This document shows positions 11,508 through 22,279 of a DNA stretch of 64,000 bases, one piece after another. The number at the start of each line of letters is the position of its first letter. Within the stretch, counting starts at the first letter, position 1. A program made the position numbers and the translations under genes. The notes under the pieces were generated by a model that worked only from the letters and a program-made list of their open reading frames with translations, ran no database searches and was not told where the DNA came from. Source of the DNA: Amanita rubescens (lineage: Eukaryota; Basidiomycota; Agaricomycetes; Agaricales; Amanitaceae); contig WION01000072.1 in the NCBI GenBank assembly GCA_015039365.1, forward strand, positions 1-64,000, read 5' to 3'.

Positions 11508-11647
11508 TTGCAGGTAGTGGTGCAGCAGCAGTGGTGACAAGCAGTGGTGCAGCAGTGGTGGTGACAAGCAGTGGTGCAGCAGTGGTGGTGACACTGTATG
11601 TTGCAGGTAGTGGTGCAGCAGTGGTGGTGACAAGCAGTGGTGCAGCA
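11508..11647 (+). repeat. Short-period GCAGTGGTGGTGACA-type repeats
   Basis: Repeating blocks of AGTGGTGCAGCAGTGGTGG, TGACAAGC and TGTATGTTGCAGG fill the spacer next to the right array. Translations in any frame are repetitive and not protein-like. Confidence 0.8.
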
Positions 11648-14600
11648 GGGGTACACCCCCGATGTACCCTGGTGGACGACAGGACAGTGGCACTAGGGAA
11701 CTGCAGGGGTACACCCCCGATGTACCCTGGTGGACGACAGGACACTAGGGAACTGCAGGGGTACACCCCCGATGTACCCTGGTGGACGACAGGACACTAG
11801 GGAACTGCAGGGGTACACCCCCGATGTACCCTGGTGGACGACAGGACACTAGGGAACTGCAGGGGTACACCCCCGATGTACCCTGGTGGACGACAGGACA
11901 CTAGGGAACTGCAGGGGTACACCCCCGATGTACCCTGGTGGACGACAGGACACTAGGGAACTGCAGGGGTACACCCCCGATGTACCCTGGTGGACGACAG
12001 GACACTAGGGAACTGCAGGGGTACACCCCCGATGTACCCTGGTGGACGACAGGACACTAGGGAACTGCAGGGGTACACCCCCGATGTACCCTGGTGGACG
12101 ACAGGACACTAGGGAACTGCAGGGGTACACCCCCGATGTACCCTGGTGGACGACAGGACACTAGGGAACTGCAGGGGTACACCCCCGATGTACCCTGGTG
12201 GACGACAGGACACTAGGGAACTGCAGGGGTACACCCCCGATGTACCCTGGTGGACGACAGGACACTAGGGAACTGCAGGGGTACACCCCCGATGTACCCT
12301 GGTGGACGACAGGACACTAGGGAACTGCAGGGGTACACCCCCGATGTACCCTGGTGGACGACAGGACACTAGGGAACTGCAGGGGTACACCCCCGATGTA
12401 CCCTGGTGGACGACAGGACACTAGGGAACTGCAGGGGTACACCCCCGATGTACCCTGGTGGACGACAGGACACTAGGGAACTGCAGGGGTACACCCCCGA
12501 TGTACCCTGGTGGACGACAGGACACTAGGGAACTGCAGGGGTACACCCCCGATGTACCCTGGTGGACGACAGGACACTAGGGAACTGCAGGGGTACACCC
12601 CCGATGTACCCTGGTGGACGACAGGACACTAGGGAACTGCAGGGGTACACCCCCGATGTACCCTGGTGGACGACAGGACACTAGGGAACTGCAGGGGTAC
12701 ACCCCCGATGTACCCTGGTGGACGACAGGACACTAGGGAACTGCAGGGGTACACCCCCGATGTACCCTGGTGGACGACAGGACACTAGGGAACTGCAGGG
12801 GTACACCCCCGATGTACCCTGGTGGACGACAGGACACTAGGGAACTGCAGGGGTACACCCCCGATGTACCCTGGTGGACGACAGGACACTAGGGAACTGC
12901 AGGGGTACACCCCCGATGTACCCTGGTGGACGACAGGACACTAGGGAACTGCAGGGGTACACCCCCGATGTACCCTGGTGGACGACAGGACACTAGGGAA
13001 CTGCAGGGGTACACCCCCGATGTACCCTGGTGGACGACAGGACACTAGGGAACTGCAGGGGTACACCCCCGATGTACCCTGGTGGACGACAGGACACTAG
13101 GGAACTGCAGGGGTACACCCCCGATGTACCCTGGTGGACGACAGGACACTAGGGAACTGCAGGGGTACACCCCCGATGTACCCTGGTGGACGACAGGACA
13201 CTAGGGAACTGCAGGGGTACACCCCCGATGTACCCTGGTGGACGACAGGACACTAGGGAACTGCAGGGGTACACCCCCGATGTACCCTGGTGGACGACAG
13301 GACACTAGGGAACTGCAGGGGTACACCCCCGATGTACCCTGGTGGACGACAGGACACTAGGGAACTGCAGGGGTACACCCCCGATGTACCCTGGTGGACG
13401 ACAGGACACTAGGGAACTGCAGGGGTACACCCCCGATGTACCCTGGTGGACGACAGGACACTAGGGAACTGCAGGGGTACACCCCCGATGTACCCTGGTG
13501 GACGACAGGACACTAGGGAACTGCAGGGGTACACCCCCGATGTACCCTGGTGGACGACAGGACACTAGGGAACTGCAGGGGTACACCCCCGATGTACCCT
13601 GGTGGACGACAGGACACTAGGGAACTGCAGGGGTACACCCCCGATGTACCCTGGTGGACGACAGGACACTAGGGAACTGCAGGGGTACACCCCCGATGTA
13701 CCCTGGTGGACGACAGGACACTAGGGAACTGCAGGGGTACACCCCCGATGTACCCTGGTGGACGACAGGACACTAGGGAACTGCAGGGGTACACCCCCGA
13801 TGTACCCTGGTGGACGACAGGACACTAGGGAACTGCAGGGGTACACCCCCGATGTACCCTGGTGGACGACAGGACACTAGGGAACTGCAGGGGTACACCC
13901 CCGATGTACCCTGGTGGACGACAGGACACTAGGGAACTGCAGGGGTACACCCCCGATGTACCCTGGTGGACGACAGGACACTAGGGAACTGCAGGGGTAC
14001 ACCCCCGATGTACCCTGGTGGACGACAGGACACTAGGGAACTGCAGGGGTACACCCCCGATGTACCCTGGTGGACGACAGGACACTAGGGAACTGCAGGG
14101 GTACACCCCCGATGTACCCTGGTGGACGACAGGACACTAGGGAACTGCAGGGGTACACCCCCGATGTACCCTGGTGGACGACAGGACACTAGGGAACTGC
14201 AGGGGTACACCCCCGATGTACCCTGGTGGACGACAGGACACTAGGGAACTGCAGGGGTACACCCCCGATGTACCCTGGTGGACGACAGGACACTAGGGAA
14301 CTGCAGGGGTACACCCCCGATGTACCCTGGTGGACGACAGGACACTAGGGAACTGCAGGGGTACACCCCCGATGTACCCTGGTGGACGACAGGACACTAG
14401 GGAACTGCAGGGGTACACCCCCGATGTACCCTGGTGGACGACAGGACACTAGGGAACTGCAGGGGTACACCCCCGATGTACCCTGGTGGACGACAGGACA
14501 CTAGGGAACTGCAGGGGTACACCCCCGATGTACCCTGGTGGACGACAGGACACTAGGGAACTGCAGGGGTACACCCCCGATGTACCCTGGTGGACGACAG

Positions 14601-17230
14601 GACACTAGGGAACTGCAGGGGTACACCCCCGATGTACCCTGGTGGACGACAGGACACTAGGGAACTGCAGGGGTACACCCCCGATGTACCCTGGTGGACG
14701 ACAGGACACTAGGGAACTGCAGGGGTACACCCCCGATGTACCCTGGTGGACGACAGGACACTAGGGAACTGCAGGGGTACACCCCCGATGTACCCTGGTG
14801 GACGACAGGACACTAGGGAACTGCAGGGGTACACCCCCGATGTACCCTGGTGGACGACAGGACACTAGGGAACTGCAGGGGTACACCCCCGATGTACCCT
14901 GGTGGACGACAGGACACTAGGGAACTGCAGGGGTACACCCCCGATGTACCCTGGTGGACGACAGGACACTAGGGAACTGCAGGGGTACACCCCCGATGTA
15001 CCCTGGTGGACGACAGGACACTAGGGAACTGCAGGGGTACACCCCCGATGTACCCTGGTGGACGACAGGACACTAGGGAACTGCAGGGGTACACCCCCGA
15101 TGTACCCTGGTGGACGACAGGACACTAGGGAACTGCAGGGGTACACCCCCGATGTACCCTGGTGGACGACAGGACACTAGGGAACTGCAGGGGTACACCC
15201 CCGATGTACCCTGGTGGACGACAGGACACTAGGGAACTGCAGGGGTACACCCCCGATGTACCCTGGTGGACGACAGGACACTAGGGAACTGCAGGGGTAC
15301 ACCCCCGATGTACCCTGGTGGACGACAGGACACTAGGGAACTGCAGGGGTACACCCCCGATGTACCCTGGTGGACGACAGGACACTAGGGAACTGCAGGG
15401 GTACACCCCCGATGTACCCTGGTGGACGACAGGACACTAGGGAACTGCAGGGGTACACCCCCGATGTACCCTGGTGGACGACAGGACACTAGGGAACTGC
15501 AGGGGTACACCCCCGATGTACCCTGGTGGACGACAGGACACTAGGGAACTGCAGGGGTACACCCCCGATGTACCCTGGTGGACGACAGGACACTAGGGAA
15601 CTGCAGGGGTACACCCCCGATGTACCCTGGTGGACGACAGGACACTAGGGAACTGCAGGGGTACACCCCCGATGTACCCTGGTGGACGACAGGACACTAG
15701 GGAACTGCAGGGGTACACCCCCGATGTACCCTGGTGGACGACAGGACACTAGGGAACTGCAGGGGTACACCCCCGATGTACCCTGGTGGACGACAGGACA
15801 CTAGGGAACTGCAGGGGTACACCCCCGATGTACCCTGGTGGACGACAGGACACTAGGGAACTGCAGGGGTACACCCCCGATGTACCCTGGTGGACGACAG
15901 GACACTAGGGAACTGCAGGGGTACACCCCCGATGTACCCTGGTGGACGACAGGACACTAGGGAACTGCAGGGGTACACCCCCGATGTACCCTGGTGGACG
16001 ACAGGACACTAGGGAACTGCAGGGGTACACCCCCGATGTACCCTGGTGGACGACAGGACACTAGGGAACTGCAGGGGTACACCCCCGATGTACCCTGGTG
16101 GACGACAGGACACTAGGGAACTGCAGGGGTACACCCCCGATGTACCCTGGTGGACGACAGGACACTAGGGAACTGCAGGGGTACACCCCCGATGTACCCT
16201 GGTGGACGACAGGACACTAGGGAACTGCAGGGGTACACCCCCGATGTACCCTGGTGGACGACAGGACACTAGGGAACTGCAGGGGTACACCCCCGATGTA
16301 CCCTGGTGGACGACAGGACACTAGGGAACTGCAGGGGTACACCCCCGATGTACCCTGGTGGACGACAGGACACTAGGGAACTGCAGGGGTACACCCCCGA
16401 TGTACCCTGGTGGACGACAGGACACTAGGGAACTGCAGGGGTACACCCCCGATGTACCCTGGTGGACGACAGGACACTAGGGAACTGCAGGGGTACACCC
16501 CCGATGTACCCTGGTGGACGACAGGACACTAGGGAACTGCAGGGGTACACCCCCGATGTACCCTGGTGGACGACAGGACACTAGGGAACTGCAGGGGTAC
16601 ACCCCCGATGTACCCTGGTGGACGACAGGACACTAGGGAACTGCAGGGGTACACCCCCGATGTACCCTGGTGGACGACAGGACACTAGGGAACTGCAGGG
16701 GTACACCCCCGATGTACCCTGGTGGACGACAGGACACTAGGGAACTGCAGGGGTACACCCCCGATGTACCCTGGTGGACGACAGGACACTAGGGAACTGC
16801 AGGGGTACACCCCCGATGTACCCTGGTGGACGACAGGACACTAGGGAACTGCAGGGGTACACCCCCGATGTACCCTGGTGGACGACAGGACACTAGGGAA
16901 CTGCAGGGGTACACCCCCGATGTACCCTGGTGGACGACAGGACACTAGGGAACTGCAGGGGTACACCCCCGATGTACCCTGGTGGACGACAGGACACTAG
17001 GGAACTGCAGGGGTACACCCCCGATGTACCCTGGTGGACGACAGGACACTAGGGAACTGCAGGGGTACACCCCCGATGTACCCTGGTGGACGACAGGACA
17101 CTAGGGAACTGCAGGGGTACACCCCCGATGTACCCTGGTGGACGACAGGACACTAGGGAACTGCAGGGGTACACCCCCGATGTACCCTGGTGGACGACAG
17201 GACACTAGGGAACTGCAGGGGTACACCCCC
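11648..17230 (-). repeat. 52-bp satellite array, right, 107 copies in inverse orientation
   Basis: This is the same 52-bp unit as the left array, reverse-complemented. From the first CCCCC (11656) to the last (17226) the distance is 107 units plus one 6-bp insertion (AGTGGC, near 11695) in the unit nearest the spacer. All other units look identical to each other and to the left array. The array ends CCCCC joined to AATGAGTAGACAATG, the mirror of the left border. Confidence 0.95.
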
Positions 17231-17827
17231 AATGAGTAGACAATGATAGCCCTTTTGAGTCAGTAGTGGTGGCAAGGGGGTGGCAGTTGTAGTGGACCAT
17301 TGTGGTCATAGTTGCTGCACAAGTTCTGGTAGAGACAGTAATGGTACCAGTAATTACTAGTGTATCGGTCAAAAATAGTAGTAACCATACAGTAGCTCAA
17401 TGTGGTACCTGTACTACTAGCCTCAAACTGACTTGCACTGTTCAGATAGACTAATTAGTAGTAATTACTACTTGTGCTACTCCATGGGAATAGAACCAAA
17501 TCCAAACACAGTGATGGAGATGATGAGGGCAACAAAAGGTTGTACCTGTTAGTACTCAGTGAGTGGCTGTGGTGGTAGCACCAATGGTGACTCTATAGTG
17601 GTAGACAGTGGGGAGTAGGTAGTACTTTAGTGGTGGGAGCACCCAGCAATCATTGTTGTGTAGGCAGGTGCATGTTAAGTGCATTAAAACAGCACTTGTG
17701 GTGATGGTAGACAAGCAGTATTCACACCACTAATATTGCTTGACAGATCACCAAAAGGTGGTGGTTGTTTGTTGTTGCTATAGTAATAAGTATTACGACA
17801 GAGGTTATCATTATAATCAAACTCCGA
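17231..17827 (-). repeat. Foldback outer arm, right
   Basis: 597 bp, the reverse complement of 6672-7258 with small indels near the tip. The outer border is CAAACTCCGA followed by TGGTAGTCATGTGACG. A TCACATGACTA motif like the one outside this tip (in reverse) also occurs in the duplicated block near 1106 and 1296, hinting at an older shared element border. Confidence 0.85.
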
Positions 17828-17993
17828 TGGTAGTCATGTGACGCCCGCGAGTCGCGGGCTCTTGCAACAATCCAAGGCGGGAAGGGAGCTCCAACTTCAG
17901 GAGCACACCGAGAATCCAATACGGCGTTATCGACGGATGAGGGAGCTTAGGAGGTGCGATGACGGGCACAGGTGAACGAGAAGGATCTTGATG

Positions 17994-18043
17994 GTGCGTT
18001 TTCCTTATCGCTCTCTCGTTTCCTCGGCTGACTGCTTTCACAG
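17994..18043 (+). other. Intron-like block, copy A unit 1
   Basis: It starts GTGCGTTTTCC, is pyrimidine-rich, has CTGACTG as branch-like site and ends TTTCACAG (50 nt). Counterparts at 18680-18730 (51 nt) and 35330-35381 (52 nt) keep only the donor, the branch-like site (TTAACTG, CTAACC) and the acceptor, while the rest has diverged. That is the pattern expected of a spliced intron. Confidence 0.6.
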
Positions 18044-18386
18044 CTTCACTTATCGTTTCCTGGGACTCAGAAGTGAGCCCCTATCGGTTTTCCTGCCAAC
18101 GGACGATAGGCGAGAGGGAGGTGATGGAAAGACTATGGGTCGCCCATCACTTCCACGCACGAGACTTAGGGTCGACCCTCTCTCTTTCAGCAGAACGCGG
18201 CCGAAATGCGAGGGCTGGAGCCAGCATGCTGCCGCAGTGTGCGCAGCTTCGGGACTAGGTAAACCCTGTGATTCTCTTTGCTCCCATGTTTATAATAAAT
18301 GCGTCGTATAGGCGCAGTGTCTTAAACTGGCCGTCCGTTAGTTGTCCAGAGGAAGAGACTCATTCGAATCCCGATTGTAAATATTC

Positions 18387-18408
18387 GGAGAGTTCGTTTG
18401 AACTCTCC
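18387..18408 (+). other. Conserved 8-bp stem-loop
   Basis: GGAGAGTT (18387-18394) pairs with AACTCTCC (18401-18408). The counterparts are GGAGAGTTC/GAACTCTCC at 19068-19089 and AGAGTT/AACTCT at 35760-35779. Stem position is kept while loop and flanks differ. Confidence 0.7.
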
Positions 18409-18679
18409 ATCGTCTTGAATGATTTGATTATCACTACACGCCCAGCGCCTCTTCCCCTTCAAGAAGGAAAAAACGGGCGTCGGATAGCAATTGCGGGAAC
18501 TCTCGTATGAGTTCGAGTTCCCATACGAGGTTAAGGGTATAAATAGGTAAGTTTCTTATACCCGGGAATAATGATTTATTGACGACGTTGTAGCGTCGCC
18601 GTTTTGTCCGTTGTGATTGGCTTACGGCCGGGAGAGGGAGTAGACGGGGTAGACTGCGAGAGAGCAGCTTTGGAAGCGG

Positions 18680-18730
18680 GTGCGTTCTCGTTTTCCGCTC
18701 ATTTTGATTCGTATTAACTGCATTGCACAG
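18680..18730 (+). other. Intron-like block, copy A unit 2
   Basis: It starts GTGCGTTCTCG, has TATTAACTGC as branch-like site and ends TTGCACAG. It is the positional counterpart of 17994-18043. A second intron-like block follows at 18946-19005 (GTAAGTCTCC to GCACTAG), with a counterpart at 35609-35681. Confidence 0.55.
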
Positions 18731-19495
18731 GCGCAGCTATCCCGGCTTGTCGGACGTTAAGAGGTGGGAGGACTCAGTACGAGTCCTTTCGAGGATTTAT
18801 TTGAGACCTGGACGATTGTCGGTCTCGAGGGCGGGACTCCGCGTCGACCTCTCGCTCGTTGGATCGATGCAGAAACAAGTGCGTGCGAGGGCCAGGAAGG
18901 CAGATGGAATTAGAGAGGGAGAAGGGGTGGAGACTACGAGGATATGTAAGTCTCCTTTTCTCTTTATTTCTCTATTCTGCTCGTATTGACTGCGAGATGC
19001 ACTAGCGCAATGATCCAGAGTGTGTAGAATGGACGAGGACTCAGAATTGAATCCTCAATGATTACTTGGAGAGTTCGTTGGAACTCTCCGATTTTCTTGG
19101 ATCGCGATGAATCTAACTCGTCACGAGTTCCTTCCTTTCTTACAAGAAGAGGGAAGTTAGGATTAGATTTGTGGAGACTCTGGCGAGTCCTTCCAAGTAA
19201 GTTGATTAATTTGAGTCATATATAATTCAATGTCGTTATTTCATATAGTTGATATAATATATTCATAATTTACACATTTACGTGTGTGGAGGGCTCGGAT
19301 TTAGCCCTCCGAATCAATTCGCAAATACCACAAGAGGATGAACAACAAGGGAGACGAGAGAGTGGCGATGACGTGGCGACCTCGTCAGAGTGCTTGTAAA
19401 TCGGGAAACGTCGATATTTGATCGTCGTAGCCTCAAGTGGCTGATGCGAAGGAAGTTGAATGGTGTGGGCAGTATTCGTACTGCGCGACTTAAGA

Positions 19496-19557
19496 GTGAG
19501 CGGTTGTCACCCGTATAATTTGTTTTATTGATGACAAAACAGATTTGTCGTCTCCAG
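19496..19557 (+). other. Hairpin-framed intron-like module
   Basis: It starts GTGAGCGG, with a small GTGA/TCAC stem. TTATTGATGAC leads into GACAAA/TTTGTC (19533-19549), and it ends TCTCCAG, 62 nt in total. Just upstream, GCAGTA-TTCG-TACTGC (19469-19484) is a perfect stem with a TTCG loop; the counterpart in copy B is GGCAGTA/TACCGCC (36139-36156). Confidence 0.5.
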
Positions 19558-19948
19558 ATGACCGCTACTTAGGGCGGTTTACAGCGGGCGCACCAAATAC
19601 GTTCGACGCACGCAGAACCAGGAGTTTCCGCCCACCACAAAGGCTCAGGCGGAAGTATGGGCTCGTGGTGGTCTTGGCGTCGATGTAGGCATAAGGAGGG
19701 GCTGAGGTGGGAGCCTCGTCGTCCTCAATGTACTCGTGGATGATTGTGTACTCCGTCTCTTCGGCCTCGCGATTCCTGATTGCACAGAAGGTAATGACAC
19801 GGAGGACCCACATCATTCTCAACAACATGCCACGACTACAGCAAAGGGCGAAAGCAACAGCTTGGCTGGTGCGTTTGGGCATATGCGGTGTGAGTACCAC
19901 CACGGGTTGAGGCGAGTACCAGTTGGCACTCAAGTCGAACTTAGCATT

Positions 19949-19971
19949 AACGATATCCGAAGGATATCGTT
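19949..19971 (+). other. 10-bp perfect stem-loop
   Basis: AACGATATCC pairs with GGATATCGTT across a 3-nt loop. It follows a GTGAGTACC donor-like start at 19890, and the GAGTACC/GGCACTC arms match those at 36344-36383. A further stem, TTCAGCTG/CAGCTGAA, lies at 20012-20033. Confidence 0.65.
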
Positions 19972-20279
19972 GGGAACTTCGGGTCTCAAGACATGGGGAA
20001 GCTCCGAAGGTTTCAGCTGGACATTCAGCTGAAGGATTGGAGGAACCAGCTGTGGATCGGCTGGTATACGTGAACGCGGTAGGGGGACCGCAGGGGAATC
20101 GAGTGAGTACCAAACGGCACTTGTTTTCACGTTACTGACAGCCCACAGGTTGCGCTGTCGAATTGTTGCTCCATTTGGCTGATATGAAGCTTTTTGAGGG
20201 AATAGGGGGCCGAATTGCAGAGTTCTTCCTGATTCAGTTATGATGGGAGAAGGCTCGGTACATTCGGCCTTAGACTCAG

Positions 20280-20378
20280 GTGAGTACTCGTTGGCACTCG
20301 CCGGGTTATTGACGTATTGATGACATCCCAAGGACGTTGTCGGGATGTATGAAGCCAGTCGAGTTCAACACTCGACTG
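20280..20378 (+). other. Hairpin-framed intron-like module with following stem
   Basis: It starts GTGAGTAC with a GAGTAC/GCACTC stem (one mismatch). TTATTGACG lies before ACATCCC (20323-20329), which pairs with GGGATGT (20342-20348). The next 8-bp stem, CAGTCGAG/CTCGACTG (20356-20378), has a counterpart GTCGAG/CTCGAC in copy 1 (360-378). Confidence 0.5.
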
Positions 20379-20505
20379 TGTGGATGGACGAACCAGCCGA
20401 TGCGAATCAAGCAGGGTCTCGACTGGAAGGATGGAGAGGCCTGCGTAGGGTAGGCAGACGCAGACGAGTATAACGGCATGAGGGCCGTATTGGGTACATC
20501 CTGAG

Positions 20506-20564
20506 GTGAGCATGTGTCCATGCTCATATCCACGTTACTGACGGCGTGCAGTTCTCGCTGCCGT
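20506..20564 (+). other. Hairpin-framed intron-like module
   Basis: GTGAGCATG opens a perfect GAGCATG/CATGCTC stem (20508-20525). TTACTGAC precedes ACGGC (20541-20545), which pairs with GCCGT (20560-20564). It aligns with 452-514 in copy 1, whose stems are different in sequence. The acceptor is uncertain (GTGCAG at about 20550 or a later CACAG). Confidence 0.5.
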
Positions 20565-20712
20565 TGGATGCTCGTCTCGTCAAACACAGGGCCAGGAAGC
20601 CGCGTGATGGATTCAGAATGCTCAGAGGAGAGCTCGTTCGCTCTCCGGGTCTTGAGCTGTTGGCGAGTAGCATCGGGTCGTACCGGAGGGTATTCCGAGT
20701 CTTCAGGTTTAG

Positions 20713-20775
20713 GTGAGCGTATCATCACGCTCGCTTCTATTTCTTTATTGACGACTCGTGTATTCAGTCGTCTAG
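20713..20775 (+). other. Hairpin-framed intron, copy A
   Basis: A 63-nt intron-like module. The donor is GTGAGC; stem 1 is GAGCGT (20715-20720) with ACGCTC (20727-20732). TTTATTGACGAC leads into stem 2, GACGAC (20750-20755) with GTCGTC (20767-20772), and the acceptor TAG follows at once. Removing it joins ...SESSGL to ESDSGSAASSGGSF in one frame. The module at 36804-36873 does the same in copy B, joining ...ESESDS to ESNSNSLILSGGTF. This paired result is the best evidence that the module is a true intron on the plus strand. Confidence 0.65.
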
Positions 20776-20922
20776 AATCCGATTCGGGGTCGGCAGCCTC
20801 GTCAGGTGGATCATTTGAAGCATGACGAACGGATTCGTCACAGGCGAGGGAGCGTCAGTTCATACGCTCCCGAATACAGGCTGCGGCTCTCGCGAGCTGC
20901 TCTCCTTCATTCCTCGAAGGAG

Positions 20923-21816
20923 CTATGGGTTGTTGGGACTGTCTTCGAGCAGTCCCGGTATAAGGTGAGCGCAGTAATTCACTCGCATCTTATTGATGAC
21001 GCTTAGGATGCGTCGTCCGGGTACCACCTCACTGACAGGCGGTGAACACTCGTCCGAAGGTGAACGAGTGGATGTGGTTGGCGCAAGACGGATGGACGAG
21101 GGAACGGATGTGGAGAATGGCAGTGTGGCAGCTACTGTATCTTCAGGTACGTTTTCTTCACTTCTATTGATTTGAATCTTGACGACGGTATCGTAGATCC
21201 GCCGTTTCTTCTCCATTTCATCCGAAAAGGAAAAGGTTGTGACTCGTGCGCCGATGAGTCTTTGAATTTGAGTAGTGCGCTCAGCGAAACACTCGTGGGT
21301 TTTGGGAGAGTGAGGTGGCTCTCCCCTGGATTCAGCGAATAGTGTGGCTTCTCCCGTAACAGGAGAAGACGGGTTTTCACCAGACGGTGGTGAAAAAGAT
21401 TCATTGGAGACCCGAGAGAGGGTCTCCATCAAACGGTGCATAGTATTAATATTTACTACGTGATTTGTACTTACGAAGCTCGATGCGCGTCGTTTCGAGA
21501 CTACAGGGAAAGGTGTCGAAGCCCTGTCTTTGGAAGGACGAGTCGGAGGAGGGCGAGTTGAGGAGATAATGACGGGCGAGGGTCTTGACAGTGAGGAGGC
21601 TGTCTTAGACTGTGCAGGTAGGTGTTTAAGTGCATTCGTTCCTTTCGTAGGATTGACTTCAGCCTTTCCAGGTTGTTTCTCAACATCCTGACGTTTCGGA
21701 GTGGAAGTCGAGACGGCTCGGCCAGAAGACTTGATGCTGATACGAGAGTTTCCCTTCGGGAGCTCTCTGGTACTCAGAACGGTCTTCTTAGACTGTTCTC
21801 CAGCCTTAGCATGCAT
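20923..21816 (-). CDS. Hypothetical Ser/Pro-rich ORF, 297 codons
   Basis: The longest open frame in the hairpin region, on the strand opposite to the intron-like modules. The product would be basic, Ser/Thr/Pro-rich and unstructured, with no domain, signal peptide or membrane segment I recognise. Between copies A and B, in the stretch I compared, base changes on this strand show no third-position bias (3, 1 and 2 changes at codon positions one to three), which argues against coding. Its length is still unusual for chance. Could be a real antisense gene, an exon of a minus-strand gene with 22280-22921, or an artefact of biased composition. Confidence 0.2.
   Translation of the reverse strand: MHAKAGEQSKKTVLSTRELPKGNSRISIKSSGRAVSTSTPKRQDVEKQPGKAEVNPTKGTNALKHLPAQSKTASSLSRPSPVIISSTRPPPTRPSKDRASTPFPVVSKRRASSFVSTNHVVNINTMHRLMETLSRVSNESFSPPSGENPSSPVTGEATLFAESRGEPPHSPKTHECFAERTTQIQRLIGARVTTFSFSDEMEKKRRIYDTVVKIQINRSEENVPEDTVAATLPFSTSVPSSIRLAPTTSTRSPSDECSPPVSEVVPGRRILSVINKMRVNYCAHLIPGLLEDSPNNP
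20965..21014 (+). other. Hairpin-framed intron-like module
   Basis: Donor GTGAGCGC, then TTATTGATGACGC. Stem GACGC (20998-21002) pairs with GCGTC (21010-21014) around a TTAG acceptor candidate. Stem 1 is imperfect here. Confidence 0.45.
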
Positions 21817-22033
21817 GCCAGAGCTGATTGAAGGTCAGAAGATGGGTAAGACCATCTCCGGGACAGGTTTGAGGGTTGTGAGCCAGTATTGGCTTGTGAG
21901 CAACATTCCGGGGACTCATCTTGAATCCCTGAGGTTTAGGAGGGTTGTCCGGCTTCGCAGAGCTCGGACTAGCTTTAGAATGGGTCAACTGAGCTCGTTC
22001 GGGCGTGTTTCGAGTCTCGGGAGCCGAGACTCT
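21370..22033 (+). other. Cluster of strong stem-loops
   Basis: TTTTCACC/GGTGAAAA (21374-21396), GGAGACCC/GGGTCTCC (21406-21427) and GAGTCTCGG/CCGAGACTC with a 3-nt loop (22012-22032). All are perfect stems of 8-9 bp. They do not coincide with donor-like sequences. Confidence 0.6.
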
Positions 22034-22279
22034 TTGAATGGCTATAGGCGTAGCTTGCGGGTGGCTTCCTTCTCTTTTTTTCTTTTTTTTTATAATAGGA
22101 ATTTCAAATCGGTAGCAAGGTAATAGACAGATGAGACTGTACACGGTATGCATGGCGCCTTCGGGCGTATATGAGGGGAGTGATGCGTAACAAAAAGAAA
22201 CGTAAACACTATGGTGAGAGACATACGGTAAATCACTCGATGGTGATTTTCAGCTTATAGAGTGAGGGAGGCCTATCAT

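Larger units (their letters stand above)
10751..11647. other. Spacer between the inverted satellite arrays
   Basis: About 0.9 kb without a credible gene. It begins with a direct repeat of 20 bp (10751-10770 and 10798-10817, AGTGCCTGTCAGATCA) and includes a T-rich stretch near 11030. A lone degenerate satellite unit lies at 11204-11240, and GTG/CAG-rich short repeats at about 11500-11647. Short ORFs are translations of these simple repeats. Confidence 0.75.
6672..17827. mobile_element. Giant foldback element with satellite-filled inverted arms
   Basis: The sequence from 6672 inward (TCGGAGTTTGATTATAATG...) is the reverse complement of the sequence ending at 17827. Each arm consists of about 0.6 kb of non-repetitive DNA and then a tandem array of one 52-bp unit; the arrays face each other across a 0.9-kb spacer. 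The outer arms differ by small indels (3 and about 6 nt near the tips) and substitutions, so the right arm is not a mirrored assembly copy of the left. No transposase or other recognisable gene lies inside. The design resembles foldback (FB-type) elements, whose inverted repeats contain tandem repeats; membership of a known family is not shown. No clear target duplication is seen. Confidence 0.85.

Noticed and set aside
7489..17200. ORFs inside the 52-bp arrays encoding a repeated YPGGRQDTRELQGYTP peptide
   Set aside because: 52 is not a multiple of three, so open frames cycle and stop. They follow from the repeat and have no start context or second evidence.
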